From Alkalibacterium iburiense (lineage in GTDB: Bacteria > Bacillota > Bacilli > Lactobacillales > Carnobacteriaceae_A): a stretch of 8,123 nt of DNA. The stretch spans positions 1-8,123 of the forward strand of contig NZ_BAAACW010000140.1 in NCBI RefSeq assembly GCF_039521845.1, in the 5' to 3' direction. The stretch's first letter is position 1. Each line of letters starts with the position of its first letter. This document shows positions 1 through 7,140 of this stretch, one piece after another. A program made the position numbers and the translations under genes. Below the pieces are notes generated by a model, which was not told where the DNA came from, made no database searches, and saw only the letters and a list, made by a program, of their open reading frames with translations.

Positions 1-14
1 TGAACAGTATTAAT

Positions 15-434
15 TTACGAAGCTAAGCAGTTTGAGCATCGCCCAAACAGTTCAAAACGATGAGCAGTGACTTCGCACCCTGGTAACTGCTCTTGAAGCT
101 GTTCGAGAGGACACATATCCAGTTCTTCAGAGTTCCCACATTCTGTACAAATGAAATGATGGTGGTGACCGTGAGTCTCGCAATTGGATCGGAATAATTT
201 CTCTCCATTTAATTCTGTCTGTTCTACAACGGACAGCTCTACAAATGTATGCAGATTACGGTAAATGGTATCTGGACTAATTCCAGGAAACATTTTCTTT
301 AATCGATCTTGGACTTCTTTTGCGGTCATGTACTTATTATTTTTATACAAGACTTCTAATATACGCTGTCTTTTACCTGTGGTTTTATACCCATTTCTTT
401 TTAGTGTTTTTACGGCTTGTTCAAAAGCTGTCAA
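15..434 (-). CDS. zur: Fur-family regulator, Zur type (zinc uptake repressor)
   Basis: This 139-aa protein is a metal-dependent DNA-binding repressor of the Fur family, most likely the zinc sensor Zur, which shuts off zinc-uptake genes when zinc is plentiful. Residues 1-80 form the winged helix, with the family signature DTIYRNL at 55-61. The dimerisation half carries the His cluster HGHHHHF at 88-94 and two CxxC pairs (C96/C99 and C133/C136) that form the structural zinc site. A cysteine at 85 just before the His cluster is the arrangement I recall for the sensing site of B. subtilis Zur, and it argues against PerR. The start is TTG at 434. The minus strand has AAGGAA nine bases upstream (+ strand 444-449) and an in-frame TAG shortly before, so no longer start exists. 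The gene is transcribed away from ppsR. I see no obvious Zur box in the 138-bp gap. A Fur paralogue is the alternative. Confidence 0.87.
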   Translation of the reverse strand: MTAFEQAVKTLKRNGYKTTGKRQRILEVLYKNNKYMTAKEVQDRLKKMFPGISPDTIYRNLHTFVELSVVEQTELNGEKLFRSNCETHGHHHHFICTECGNSEELDMCPLEQLQEQLPGCEVTAHRFELFGRCSNCLAS

Positions 435-472
435 CTTTATCGCTTCCTTCTAAATAATAACAATCTATATTT

Positions 473-501
473 ATAGTAAACCTTCATTCGAGATAATTCA
501 A
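473..501 (-). promoter_or_regulatory. Sigma-A-type promoter of zur
   Basis: On the minus strand, TTGAAT (-35, 496-501) and TACTAT (-10, 473-478) are separated by exactly 17 bp. Transcription would begin about 30 bases before the zur TTG codon. The match is 4-5 of 6 at -35 and 4 of 6 at -10. I found no clear palindromic metal-regulator operator overlapping it. Confidence 0.5.
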
Positions 502-572
502 GGGAGTAAATATTTCTATTTTGTGACGTATCTATTATACTGAGAGTATATCATGAGAACGGAGAATGTTTA

Positions 573-1382
573 ATGAATACAAAAGAAAAAGTCAGCATCT
601 TTATCTTGTCAGACTCGGTTGGTGGAACAGCCAGCAACGTCTTTCATGCGGCTCTCGCTCAATTTCCAAATATGAACTATGACCTGAAAAATTACCCTTT
701 TGTTAGGGATGAAAATCATGTTGAGGTCATTTTAGAAAAAGCAGTTGAGTGGGATGCTATCGTTCTACATACATTCGTGAATCCAGTTATTGTTGAAAAA
801 ATAGAAAACTATTGTTTAAATCATCATCTTAGTTGCTTTGACTTGATTAATCCTCTGATTCGAGAAATGGCTAAGCGGACAAACACTAAACCTACTCATC
901 GACCGGGAGCCAAACACCAGTTGGATGACAAATATTTTAACAGAATCAGCGCTTTGGAATTTGCTGTAAAATATGATGATGGAAAAGATCCCAAAGGTTA
1001 TTTAGAAGCAGATATCATCATTTTGGGTATTTCTAGAACATCAAAAACACCTTTGAGTATTTTCTTAGCTAATCAGAACTATAAAGTTGCCAACCTTCCG
1101 CTCATGCCGGAAGCTCAAATTCCTGATGAAATTTGGCAAGTTGACTCTAAAAAAATTGTTGGGTTAACCAATGATGAGGAAATGCTGTCTAACATTCGGA
1201 AAGAACGCATGATTTCATACGGCATGCATCCGGATACTCCTTATTCTAGCAAAGACCGTATCCGTAAGGAAATAGATTATGCCGAAAAAATATATAAAAA
1301 ATTAAATTGTCAGATAATCAATGTGGTCAATAAATCCATAGAAGAGACAGCGGCTATTATCATTAATTCTTTAGAAGGGTGA
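573..1382 (+). CDS. ppsR: Pyruvate, phosphate dikinase regulatory protein (DUF299, YqfL/PpsR)
   Basis: This 269-aa cytosolic protein is a bifunctional ADP-dependent kinase and Pi-dependent pyrophosphorylase. It switches pyruvate phosphate dikinase or PEP synthase off and on by phosphorylating an active-site threonine, thereby controlling the pyruvate-to-PEP step of gluconeogenesis. Family hallmarks visible are SDSVGGTA at 13-20, the conserved block FNRISALEFAVKYDDGKDP at 122-140, and the P-loop GISRTSKT at 152-159. The length is the usual one for the family. The start is ATG 573 with GGAG nine bases upstream. In B. subtilis the gene follows ccpN; here it stands alone, divergent from zur, and ends just before a strong terminator, so it appears monocistronic. 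The -10 is probably TATACT at 536-541, but no good -35 is visible. The target dikinase is not in the window, so dikinase versus PEP synthase is not decided. Confidence 0.95.
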   Translation: MNTKEKVSIFILSDSVGGTASNVFHAALAQFPNMNYDLKNYPFVRDENHVEVILEKAVEWDAIVLHTFVNPVIVEKIENYCLNHHLSCFDLINPLIREMAKRTNTKPTHRPGAKHQLDDKYFNRISALEFAVKYDDGKDPKGYLEADIIILGISRTSKTPLSIFLANQNYKVANLPLMPEAQIPDEIWQVDSKKIVGLTNDEEMLSNIRKERMISYGMHPDTPYSSKDRIRKEIDYAEKIYKKLNCQIINVVNKSIEETAAIIINSLEG

Positions 1383-1403
1383 AGAAACTATATAGATGAA
1401 AAG

Positions 1404-1439
1404 AAACAAGCCAGTCCAATAGGATTATGGCTTGTTTTT
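1404..1439 (+). terminator. Rho-independent terminator after ppsR, probably bidirectional
   Basis: A perfect 10-bp stem pairs AAACAAGCCA (1404-1413) with TGGCTTGTTT (1428-1437), enclosing a 14-base loop. A T-run follows on the plus strand, starting 21 bases after the ppsR stop codon. On the minus strand the same hairpin is followed by TTTCTTTT, so it can also end transcripts of the MFS gene, which stops at 1451 and converges on it. Confidence 0.85.
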
Positions 1440-1450
1440 CATTCGATGAG

Positions 1451-2932
1451 TTAGGCTTTAACGGGCTTATCTTTAATAAAGAACGTGAGTATAAAGGCTC
1501 CTAAAGCAAATAGCGTGACCATCCCAAATCCTCCACGAATTCCTTCAATGGTCAAATCAATCGGAGTTCCACCGGCATCGGCTGCTTCCAAAGTGGGAGC
1601 ATGGACAAAGGAGGAAACAATGGACATGGAGGCAAAGACAAGTGTGATGGCAAAACTGGATCCAATTTGTCTAACCGTTTGCCTGGCAGATGTGCCGTGG
1701 CCCATTTCTTTTTCAGGTAGTTGATTCATACCTGCTGTTGTAACTGGAATATTGAAGAGACCAAAGCCAAAGGAAAGAAACAGATAAGCTCCTACTACGA
1801 ACCATATTGGAGTGGTTTGCGACACAAAAACAAGCATTAAAGAGCCTAAAAATAAAATAAGTCCGCCGATGGGACCTAATTTAGAGACCCCTTACTTATC
1901 ATACATCCGCCCTGTTATAGGGGAAATGAATGCTTTAAATAATCCCCCAGGTAAAACAATGAGTCCAGATAGGGTTGCTGAACGACCTAAAATTGTTTGG
2001 ACATACATTGGCATGACATTTGTTATGCCTGTAATAACCATTAGACCTAACATTGAGATAATGACTGTCAAAGAGAATGTTTTATTTCTAAATAGTGAAA
2101 CATTCAGCATCGGTTCGTCACTATTAATATTTCTTTTAATAAATAGAAAAACAAAAAGAGAACCGATCCCAACAGAACCCCATGCTAAAACAGAATTGAA
2201 TCCTTCTGATCCTAATAAAGATAAGCCGAAAAGAAGGAGTCCGAAACCAATAATCGAATGACGAATAGACACCCAGTCTATTTTTGGATTACTCATAGGA
2301 AGAACATCCGTTAAAGTCAACAGAGCTAATGGAATTGACAACAAGGCTCCGATAAACAGGAAAATGAATATATAATGCCAAGAAAAAGCATCCACTACCC
2401 ATCCACCTAATGCCGGCCCGACTGTGGGCCCTAAGCCTAATACAACTCCCATCAATCCTAAGGCCCCTCCCCTTTTTTCAGGTGGAGAGACAGTTAAAAT
2501 GATGGTCTGCATGAGAGGAATAACCATTCCTGCTCCAATCCCTTGAAGTAAGGTGCCGGCTAAAACCACTGTAAAGTTAATCCCTAATGAAGCAATCAGA
2601 GAGCCAGCTGCAAAAATGACCATCATCATAACAAATAAGTTTCTTGATCGGAACCGTGTCATAGCAAATGCGGTAATGGGTACCATTATCCCTTTGACCA
2701 AGGTGTAGCCTGATACCGTCCATTGTCCAATGGAGGGAGACACGCCTAAATCCCGAATCATAGTAGGCAGGGCTGTCTTAATGGCTGTCTGATTAATGAT
2801 GACCATTAAGGCCCCTGCGAATAAGGCTGTATACACAAGCCAGTAAGGCACTTCATTGTTATCCCTTTTATCTAGTTGAAAAGCCAAAAGACGTAGGCCT
2901 TTTCTAACTATTTTAAAATCTTTTAAATCCAC
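1451..2932 (-). pseudogene. MFS drug-efflux transporter, DHA2 (EmrB/QacA/LmrB) type, broken by an in-frame stop
   Basis: Read through a single TAA, this is a 493-codon drug:H+ antiporter of the 14-TM DHA2 type, a family that exports drugs and other toxic compounds across the cytoplasmic membrane. The start is GTG 2932, with AAGGAG eight bases upstream. Visible family features are the TM1 motif NQTAIKTALP (47-56), GQWTVSGYTL (69-78), PPEKRG (150-155) and antiporter motif C, GLGPTVGPALGG (166-177). After residue 346 (GRMYDK) the codon is TAA (+ strand 1892-1894). The same frame then continues for 18 codons (GVSKLGPIGG...) and on through the last three TM helices to the TAA at 1451. The usual residue after YDK in this loop is aromatic, so a TAT/TAC-to-TAA change is the simplest cause. 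The first piece lacks the last helices. The internal ATG at 1837 has no Shine-Dalgarno. A sequencing error at one base remains possible. Confidence 0.83.
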
Positions 2933-2973
2933 AAATTTTCTCCTTTGTCTCTCTCTTAATGTGTATGCTTCTT

Positions 2974-2979
2974 ATTATA
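2974..2979 (-). promoter_or_regulatory. Possible -10 box of the MFS gene
   Basis: The minus strand has a perfect TATAAT about 40 bases before the GTG start of the MFS gene, in a suitable place for its promoter. No recognisable -35 lies 16-19 bp upstream, where the sequence runs into the terminator of the rhodanese gene, so the call rests on the -10 hexamer and position alone. Confidence 0.3.
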
Positions 2980-2992
2980 TAAAAATAAATAA

Positions 2993-3021
2993 CAAAAAAA
3001 GGGAGATCATGACGATTCCCT
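2993..3021 (-). terminator. Rho-independent terminator after the rhodanese-like gene
   Basis: On the minus strand AGGGA pairs with TCCCT and an inner ATC pairs with GAT across one bulged C, closing a five-base loop. A run of seven T follows directly. It lies about 50 bases after the rhodanese stop codon and upstream of the MFS gene, so it insulates the two. Confidence 0.7.
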
Positions 3022-3070
3022 GTAATTATGATTTGACTACATTGATTATTGGTCAAGTGTGCCTAATGGA

Positions 3071-3475
3071 TTAAACGTTTTTCTTTTTACGTTTAATTTT
3101 TCCATCCCATTCACTATATCCGCCTTTTAATACATGTATATCTTCAAATCCCTGTTTTTTTAATTGTAATGCCGCACGATAACTTAATGTTTTCTTCTCG
3201 TCATATAAGTAAATCGGCTGGTCTTTTCTTAGTTCAACATGTCGTTGTTTTAAGTTCATGTAAGGAATATTACGTGCCCCGAGGATATGTCCGGCTTCGT
3301 ATTCATCTTTCCCTCGCACATCAACAATTTGAGCCTTACGCATATTTTTTCTGAACTCATCATTTTCTAGAGTATTTGCCGCATTTTTTCTACGAAAATA
3401 CTGAATTAATTCCCAAATTCCCCAACCAATGATAAAAATCCATAATACAATCGTTACTATTGTCCAAGTATCCAA
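3071..3475 (-). CDS. Membrane-anchored rhodanese-like protein without catalytic cysteine (YqhL-like)
   Basis: This 134-aa protein has one N-terminal membrane helix (about residues 4-27), a short basic linker, and a cytoplasmic rhodanese fold (about 40-125). It has the CDC25-type landmarks VDVRGKDEYEAGHILGARNIP (51-71) and LKGGYSEW (116-123), then a Lys-rich tail. True sulfurtransferases place the persulfide cysteine at the start of the loop after the fourth strand. Here the loop reads YLYDEKKTLSYRAA, with Asp92 in that position, and there is no cysteine anywhere in the protein. It is therefore unlikely to transfer sulfur and may bind a partner or ligand instead. Small TM-rhodanese proteins of this shape, such as B. 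subtilis YqhL, occur widely in Bacillaceae. The start is TTG 3475, with GAGG nine bases upstream. It lies 72 bp after the lipoprotein remnant, with a terminator downstream. Confidence 0.85.
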   Translation of the reverse strand: MDTWTIVTIVLWIFIIGWGIWELIQYFRRKNAANTLENDEFRKNMRKAQIVDVRGKDEYEAGHILGARNIPYMNLKQRHVELRKDQPIYLYDEKKTLSYRAALQLKKQGFEDIHVLKGGYSEWDGKIKRKKKNV

Positions 3476-4637
3476 AACTAACTACCTCTCTCTTCACACT
3501 ATTCTTTTACTAGTCTACAGTAGTATGAAGAAAAATTCTAGTCTAAATTATAATGTGTCACTTAATAGAGGAACGATTTCAGCCGATTCTAAATCAATGA
3601 TTGACTCATATCTCCATCCATATAAGAGGTATCTTTCCTCAGGACATAACAATATAGGGGCATCTTCCGGCAAGGAGAGGATGTCATCAGTGGTTTCTTC
3701 TTCAAAGTTAAGTTCGGCTAGTACGTACTCGCCAATTTCTTCTTCCAGTGCGAAAGAGTAGGTCGGCAAAACACCGAATGCTTTCCCATCTCTTTTGGAT
3801 TGGGTCATATGAGGTTTGACTAAATAATCATTCATCGTCACTTTAGGTATGGTGATGACGTGCTCACTGACAAGAAGAGGGTATTCATGAAACAAGTGCA
3901 CTTGGTGATCTGAAATGTCTGAATCAACCACTCCAATAAATGTATCTTGATTTAAGAAAAAATCAGAAATGTCTTGATTGATAAGTAGATCGCTGTCGTC
4001 TTCTCTCATATCTCCAATATAAAGACCGTTTCCATCTCTTTCCTTTACATAAAGGTAGACATTGGCTGAATACCATTTTGGTGCGAGAGATAGAATCTGC
4101 TTTTCTGATATTGTCTCTTCCTCTGTATTCCAGATATAGACTTTTATCTCATCTTCATCCCTTTCCGTATCATAGTGATAGTAAGCTACAAATACGAGTT
4201 CTGGCTTCATCGGGTTCCAATCGACACTGGCATACCCACTATAGGGAATAGGTGTCGTATGGAGTAAATCCCCTTCTCTAGTGATGATGGATAAATGTGT
4301 TTCATTTTCAAAGACTTCTTGAATTAGAATCCGTTCTTTTGATTCATGTATCTCAATGGTCAGTAAATAACTTGTATCTTCATGGATGGTCGTTTGTTCG
4401 CCTGTAAATATATTGAATGAAATAAGCGTATGTCCTTCCACGTCCCCTAGATGGACGAGTAGTGTATCTTCCGATAACCATCCCACGACTTTTTGAAAAA
4501 CATCATAGGGAACATCTAAAGACTGAATCTGGTTGGTTTCAGGTGTTTCCTCTTCATTCTGGCTTGCCTGATTTCCTCCATCTGTTGAGCAGGCAAACAA
4601 AAAAAGGCAACAGCATGCAAGAAAAAGAAACACACTA

Positions 4638-4645
4638 TAAAAGGG
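4638..4645. repeat. Target-site duplication, left copy
   Basis: TAAAAGGG directly abuts the left inverted repeat of the 191-bp element and is identical to 4837-4844 at its other end. Deleting the element plus one copy restores the lipoprotein reading frame. Confidence 0.88.
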
Positions 4646-4836
4646 GAGGCCACTGAAAAAGTCCGATTTTCCCGAAAATGAAAATCCTATAAAAACTCAT
4701 TCCCAAAAAAGAGTTAATTTTAGCTGATAAAGTGGTGGGAACTATGCTTATTATCAATGGTTTCACCTACGAAAGTGGGAGAAAGAATTTTCCGGATTTT
4801 CAAATTCAAATTTTTAGTCACTTTTTCAGTGGCCTC
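4646..4836. mobile_element. 191-bp MITE-like non-autonomous insertion
   Basis: Perfect 17-bp terminal inverted repeats GAGGCCACTGAAAAAGT lie at 4646-4662 and, reversed, at 4820-4836. A second matching block, TGAAAATCC, lies 33 bases in from the left end (4679-4687) and 34 from the right (4794-4802, reversed), so the ends are imperfectly symmetrical over about 42 bp. The element is flanked by a perfect 8-bp direct repeat and has no open frame of useful size, so it must be moved in trans. The ends look like those of an insertion-sequence family, but I cannot assign one with confidence from the sequence. It splits the lipoprotein gene after codon 8. Confidence 0.88.
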
Positions 4837-4844
4837 TAAAAGGG
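4837..4844. repeat. Target-site duplication, right copy
   Basis: TAAAAGGG directly abuts the right inverted repeat of the element and matches 4638-4645 base for base. It lies within codons 6-9 of the disrupted lipoprotein gene. Confidence 0.88.
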
Positions 4845-4921
4845 TGTTTTCTTTTTTTTCATGCTGTTCACCTCTTTACTAATGGATTATTCTACAGTCA
4901 GTGTACCATAGAGTCTGATCT

Positions 4922-5908
4922 TTATTTAGTAATATGCTCATGAACAGATTCATTTAATACTAATGAACTCGCTCCAATCACGCCGGCGTCGTTCCCTAAT
5001 TCGGCAATGCGGATGTTCGTACTTTCTCTAATCGTTGGAAAAGCGTACTGAGAGAAATAGTGTCTGATTTTATCTGCTAAGAACTCCCCTGCTTTAGACA
5101 CGCCTCCTCCAATAATAATGGTTGAAGGGTTGAGTACATTAGCGATATTCCCTGTTGCTAAACCAAGGTAGTCGCTTATTTCTTCAACAACCTCTAAAGA
5201 AAAGGCATCTCCTTCTTTGGCTGCATCCATAATCATCTTCGTATCAACAGCGTGATTATTTAAGATAGCGTCTTTTATCGGAGAGTCTCCCTCGTACGTG
5301 CTGGCTTTGTCTGTCGCCACACGAACGACGCCTGTTGCACTAGCTACCGTCTCTAGACAGCCTTTCTTACCACAGGTACAGGGGTATCCATCTGGATCGA
5401 CTGTCGTATGTCCGATTTCTCCAGCTGCACCGATAGCTCCGTGAATAAGGGTGTTGTTTAAAACAACACCTCCGCCGACTCCTGTGCCTAATGTGATAAA
5501 CACAACATTAGGTTCTTTCGCACCGGCACCAACCCATTGTTCACCAAGGGCTGCTACGTTCGCATCATTATCTATATAAAATGGAATGTTAAGGGCTCCT
5601 TGAATTTGCTCTCTTAAAGGCTGCAAGGTCGTCCAATTCAAGTTATACGCGCCGATGACTGTTCCGTCTTTTTGGTTAACTGTACCAGGTGAACCCATGC
5701 CGATTCCGATAAAATCGGATGAGGTGTAGTTGTTTTTATCCATGTGTGTTTGAATGGATTCGATAATAGATGGCGTAATATGCACGCCATTATCTGAAAT
5801 GTCAGTCAGTATACTCCATTGATCAAGGATTTCTCCTTTTTGCGTCACAATTGCAAATTTAATAGACGTGCCACCTAAGTCGACACCAATGATTTTTCGA
5901 TTTTCCAT
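4922..5908 (-). CDS. glcK: Glucokinase, ROK family
   Basis: This 328-aa cytosolic enzyme phosphorylates glucose to glucose-6-phosphate with ATP, feeding glucose released inside the cell into glycolysis. Visible motifs are the phosphate-binding DLGGT (10-14), GMGSPG (70-75), the IDNDAN motif with catalytic base Asp115, GTGVGGG (141-147), and the ROK zinc site GEIGH with His167, then Cys177, Cys179 and Cys184 in PCTCGKKGC. IIGGGVSKAG near residue 270 is the C-terminal adenosine-region motif. The start is the ATG at 5906-5908. The upstream in-frame GTG at 5921-5923 overlaps the GGAGG ribosome binding site (5917-5921) that serves this ATG with an eight-base spacer, so the five-residue extension is not real. 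The rhomboid gene ends 21 bases upstream, so the two are an operon, as gluP and glcK are in B. subtilis. No terminator is visible after the stop. Confidence 0.95.
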   Translation of the reverse strand: MENRKIIGVDLGGTSIKFAIVTQKGEILDQWSILTDISDNGVHITPSIIESIQTHMDKNNYTSSDFIGIGMGSPGTVNQKDGTVIGAYNLNWTTLQPLREQIQGALNIPFYIDNDANVAALGEQWVGAGAKEPNVVFITLGTGVGGGVVLNNTLIHGAIGAAGEIGHTTVDPDGYPCTCGKKGCLETVASATGVVRVATDKASTYEGDSPIKDAILNNHAVDTKMIMDAAKEGDAFSLEVVEEISDYLGLATGNIANVLNPSTIIIGGGVSKAGEFLADKIRHYFSQYAFPTIRESTNIRIAELGNDAGVIGASSLVLNESVHEHITK

Positions 5909-5929
5909 ATTAAAATCCTCCACTATAGT

Positions 5930-6640
5930 TTATGAAAATAAGGTAGATAAAGGAATAAAGCGACTATATCCCAATAAAATCAAAATAAGAATGAGAACAA
6001 CATAAAGGACAGCAAATAAGACTTGACGTTTCACGTTTTTGTTCCAGGCATTAGGAGCAGATAACGCAAAGGCAATCAAATAGCCTCCCACTAATCCACC
6101 GATGTGGCCAGCCATATCAATTCCACTACTGAATAAACCGAAAATTAAGTTTAATACAATTAAAACTGAAAAGTTCTTAGCCATCGCATTGATTTGCGGA
6201 TGAACGGGAAAAAGCTTTTTGAGAACAAGAGTGGACCCGAACAAGCCGAATAAGGCCGTGCTTGCTCCTGCTGAAATGTTACTGTTAAATGCAAAACTTG
6301 CGGCATTTCCTGCCAGTGCACTTAAAATGTACAATAGGAAAAAACGCCAGTGACCAAAGACGGTTTCAAGTTGAATCCCCAAAAAGTAAATGACCAAGCC
6401 GTTAAAGACTAAATGCATTAATCCAATATGTAAAAACATTGGAGTCAACAAGCGGTACCAGTCTCCTAGGACAATGAGTTCATTCATTTTTGCACCTAAA
6501 CGGAGCAGGACAAGTGTATTTGTACTTCCTCCTAAAAACTCTTGAATTAAAAACATAATGCCTGTTATCGCTAGAAGCGTATATGTTATATAAGGTCCTC
6601 TTTTAAATCTCTGCCACTTCATTTTTGTTTTATAATTCAC
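5930..6640 (-). CDS. Rhomboid intramembrane serine protease
   Basis: This 236-aa integral membrane protease cleaves transmembrane substrates within the bilayer. Six to seven helices are evident. The catalytic dyad is Ser127 in GASTALFG and His179 in DMAGHIGGLVGG. The conserved HIGLMHLVFN (71-80), with the two His and Asn80 that support the oxyanion hole, is also present, so the protein should be active. It holds the position of B. subtilis gluP (yqgP), immediately upstream of glcK. However, it has only a 15-residue cytoplasmic N-terminus and no C-terminal TPR domain, whereas YqgP is about 500 aa with large soluble domains on both sides. The start is GTG 6640, with AAGGAG eight bases upstream. 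A promoter with an extended -10 lies just before. The YqgQ-like small gene found between the two genes in B. subtilis is absent. Substrates cannot be inferred. Confidence 0.92.
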   Translation of the reverse strand: MNYKTKMKWQRFKRGPYITYTLLAITGIMFLIQEFLGGSTNTLVLLRLGAKMNELIVLGDWYRLLTPMFLHIGLMHLVFNGLVIYFLGIQLETVFGHWRFFLLYILSALAGNAASFAFNSNISAGASTALFGLFGSTLVLKKLFPVHPQINAMAKNFSVLIVLNLIFGLFSSGIDMAGHIGGLVGGYLIAFALSAPNAWNKNVKRQVLFAVLYVVLILILILLGYSRFIPLSTLFS

Positions 6641-6668
6641 ATTTTTATCTCCTTAAATCTTTGCTCTA

Positions 6669-6698
6669 AGTATAGCACATTTTCTCATATAGACCCAA
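6669..6698 (-). promoter_or_regulatory. Extended -10 promoter of the rhomboid-glcK operon
   Basis: On the minus strand TATACT (6669-6674) is preceded by TGC, giving the extended -10 TGnTATACT. A weak -35, TTGGGT (6693-6698), lies 18 bp upstream. The transcript would start about 20 bases before the rhomboid GTG, giving a short leader that holds AAGGAG. Confidence 0.65.
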
Positions 6699-6772
6699 TC
6701 CCGATTTACTAAATAGTGAATACTTATCCAGCCAGGTGTTTAATCTGGTTTAATTTTTGTGTAGTGAGCATC

Positions 6773-6836
6773 AAAAAAATAGTATTTAAGGTTAATCCGT
6801 TAAGCATTCGCCTGAGATTAAACCTTAAATACTATT
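6773..6836 (-). terminator. Long AT-rich hairpin terminator of the 98-aa gene
   Basis: Arms at 6778-6797 and 6816-6836 pair over 20 bp with a single bulge (AATAGTATTTAAGGTT then AATC), around an 18-base loop. On the minus strand seven T follow the second arm. The hairpin begins eight bases after the stop codon at 6844, so it should end that gene's transcript. The stem is unusually long and AT-rich for a terminator. Confidence 0.75.
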
Positions 6837-6843
6837 CAACTCA

Positions 6844-7140
6844 TTATTCCATATTACCGTCAAGGTCTTCTTTAAACTTTTTAGCAGCTTCTTCATTCTG
6901 CTCGACACGGTCATCCTCTGATGAACCTTCATCATGGTCAGCAGATGATCCCGCTTCTTCAATAGCTACAACGTGGGCTGAATGCAAGTAAATTTGCTTG
7001 CCGCTAGTCAAGAAAAACTCATGGACCTGATCCTTTGATTTGCCATCAGAATGTGTCATCTTCTGATAAATTGAATCAGGAGAAGCTTGAATTAAAAATG
7101 TTAACCCATTTGATAAATAAACTTTTGATACTTCTGACAT
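6844..7140 (-). CDS. 98-aa hypothetical protein, acidic C-terminus
   Basis: I do not recognise this protein. Residues 1-62 look like a small folded beta-rich domain: VYLSNGLTFLIQASPDSIYQKM, then HEFFLTSGKQIYLHSAHVVAIEE, a strand-turn-strand pattern with a NG and a SGK turn. Residues 63-98 are low-complexity and acidic (SSADHDEGSSEDDRVEQNEE) and end in a short charged helix. There is no signal peptide or membrane segment, so it is probably cytosolic. It is likely a real gene: it has an ATG at 7140, AAAGGAG about ten bases upstream, and its own terminator. The ribosome binding site is in the loop of a 9-bp hairpin whose 3' arm touches the AUG. The upstream gene ends 80 bp away, with only a weak terminator-like hairpin between. 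Confidence 0.72.
   Translation of the reverse strand: MSEVSKVYLSNGLTFLIQASPDSIYQKMTHSDGKSKDQVHEFFLTSGKQIYLHSAHVVAIEEAGSSADHDEGSSEDDRVEQNEEAAKKFKEDLDGNME

Larger units (their letters stand above)
3548..4862 (-). pseudogene. YqgU-like lipoprotein gene, split in its signal peptide by a MITE
   Basis: The intact gene would encode a 371-aa extracytoplasmic lipoprotein of unknown function resembling B. subtilis YqgU, which carries a predicted six-bladed beta-propeller. The native ATG (4860-4862) has AGAGGTGA at a good distance. It now reads MKKKKTPF and then TAG, formed at the junction with the 191-bp insertion at 4646-4836. Removing the insertion and one target-site copy joins the frames exactly, giving MKKKKTPFYSVFLFLACCC and, six residues on, the lipobox LFAC with Cys25: a textbook lipoprotein signal. 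The remaining open frame (3548-4633) can only start at GTG 4633. That start has no Shine-Dalgarno and would lack the basic N-region, so export is doubtful. The body has repeated beta-propeller-like stretches (for example SVDWNPMKPELVFVAYY) and is otherwise open to its TAA at 3548, so the damage may be recent. A weak promoter-like TAGAAT lies at 4889-4894; otherwise it is read from the glcK operon. Confidence 0.85.

Noticed and set aside
435..572. Search for a Zur box in the zur-ppsR gap
   Set aside because: No palindrome resembling the Bacillus Zur site (AATCGTAAT-type) was visible, so autoregulation is not claimed.
1812..2261. Open plus-strand frame of 149 codons inside the MFS gene
   Set aside because: It is antisense to well-conserved MFS coding sequence, has no ribosome binding site, and its product shows no domain pattern.
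3033..3056. TTGAC...GTCAA inverted pair between the rhodanese gene and its terminator
   Set aside because: A five-base stem with a 14-base loop and no T-run; no promoter or operator arrangement fits around it.
3512..3545. Direct repeat CTAGTCTA (3512-3519 and 3538-3545)
   Set aside because: Only 8 bp, in AT-rich intergenic DNA, with no third copy and no link to a promoter; could be chance.
3429..3761. Open plus-strand frame of 110 codons across the rhodanese/lipoprotein gap
   Set aside because: Its product is Ser-rich, which is the expected antisense image of the acidic minus-strand gene; no RBS.
4646..4836. Possibility that the 191-bp element encodes a small protein or carries an outward promoter
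   Set aside because: Frames inside are broken by stops, and I found no -35/-10 pair with acceptable spacing pointing outward.
6716..6991. Open plus-strand frame of 91 codons across the AT-rich hairpin
   Set aside because: It runs through the terminator and then antisense to the 98-aa gene, with a Ser-rich shadow composition and no RBS.
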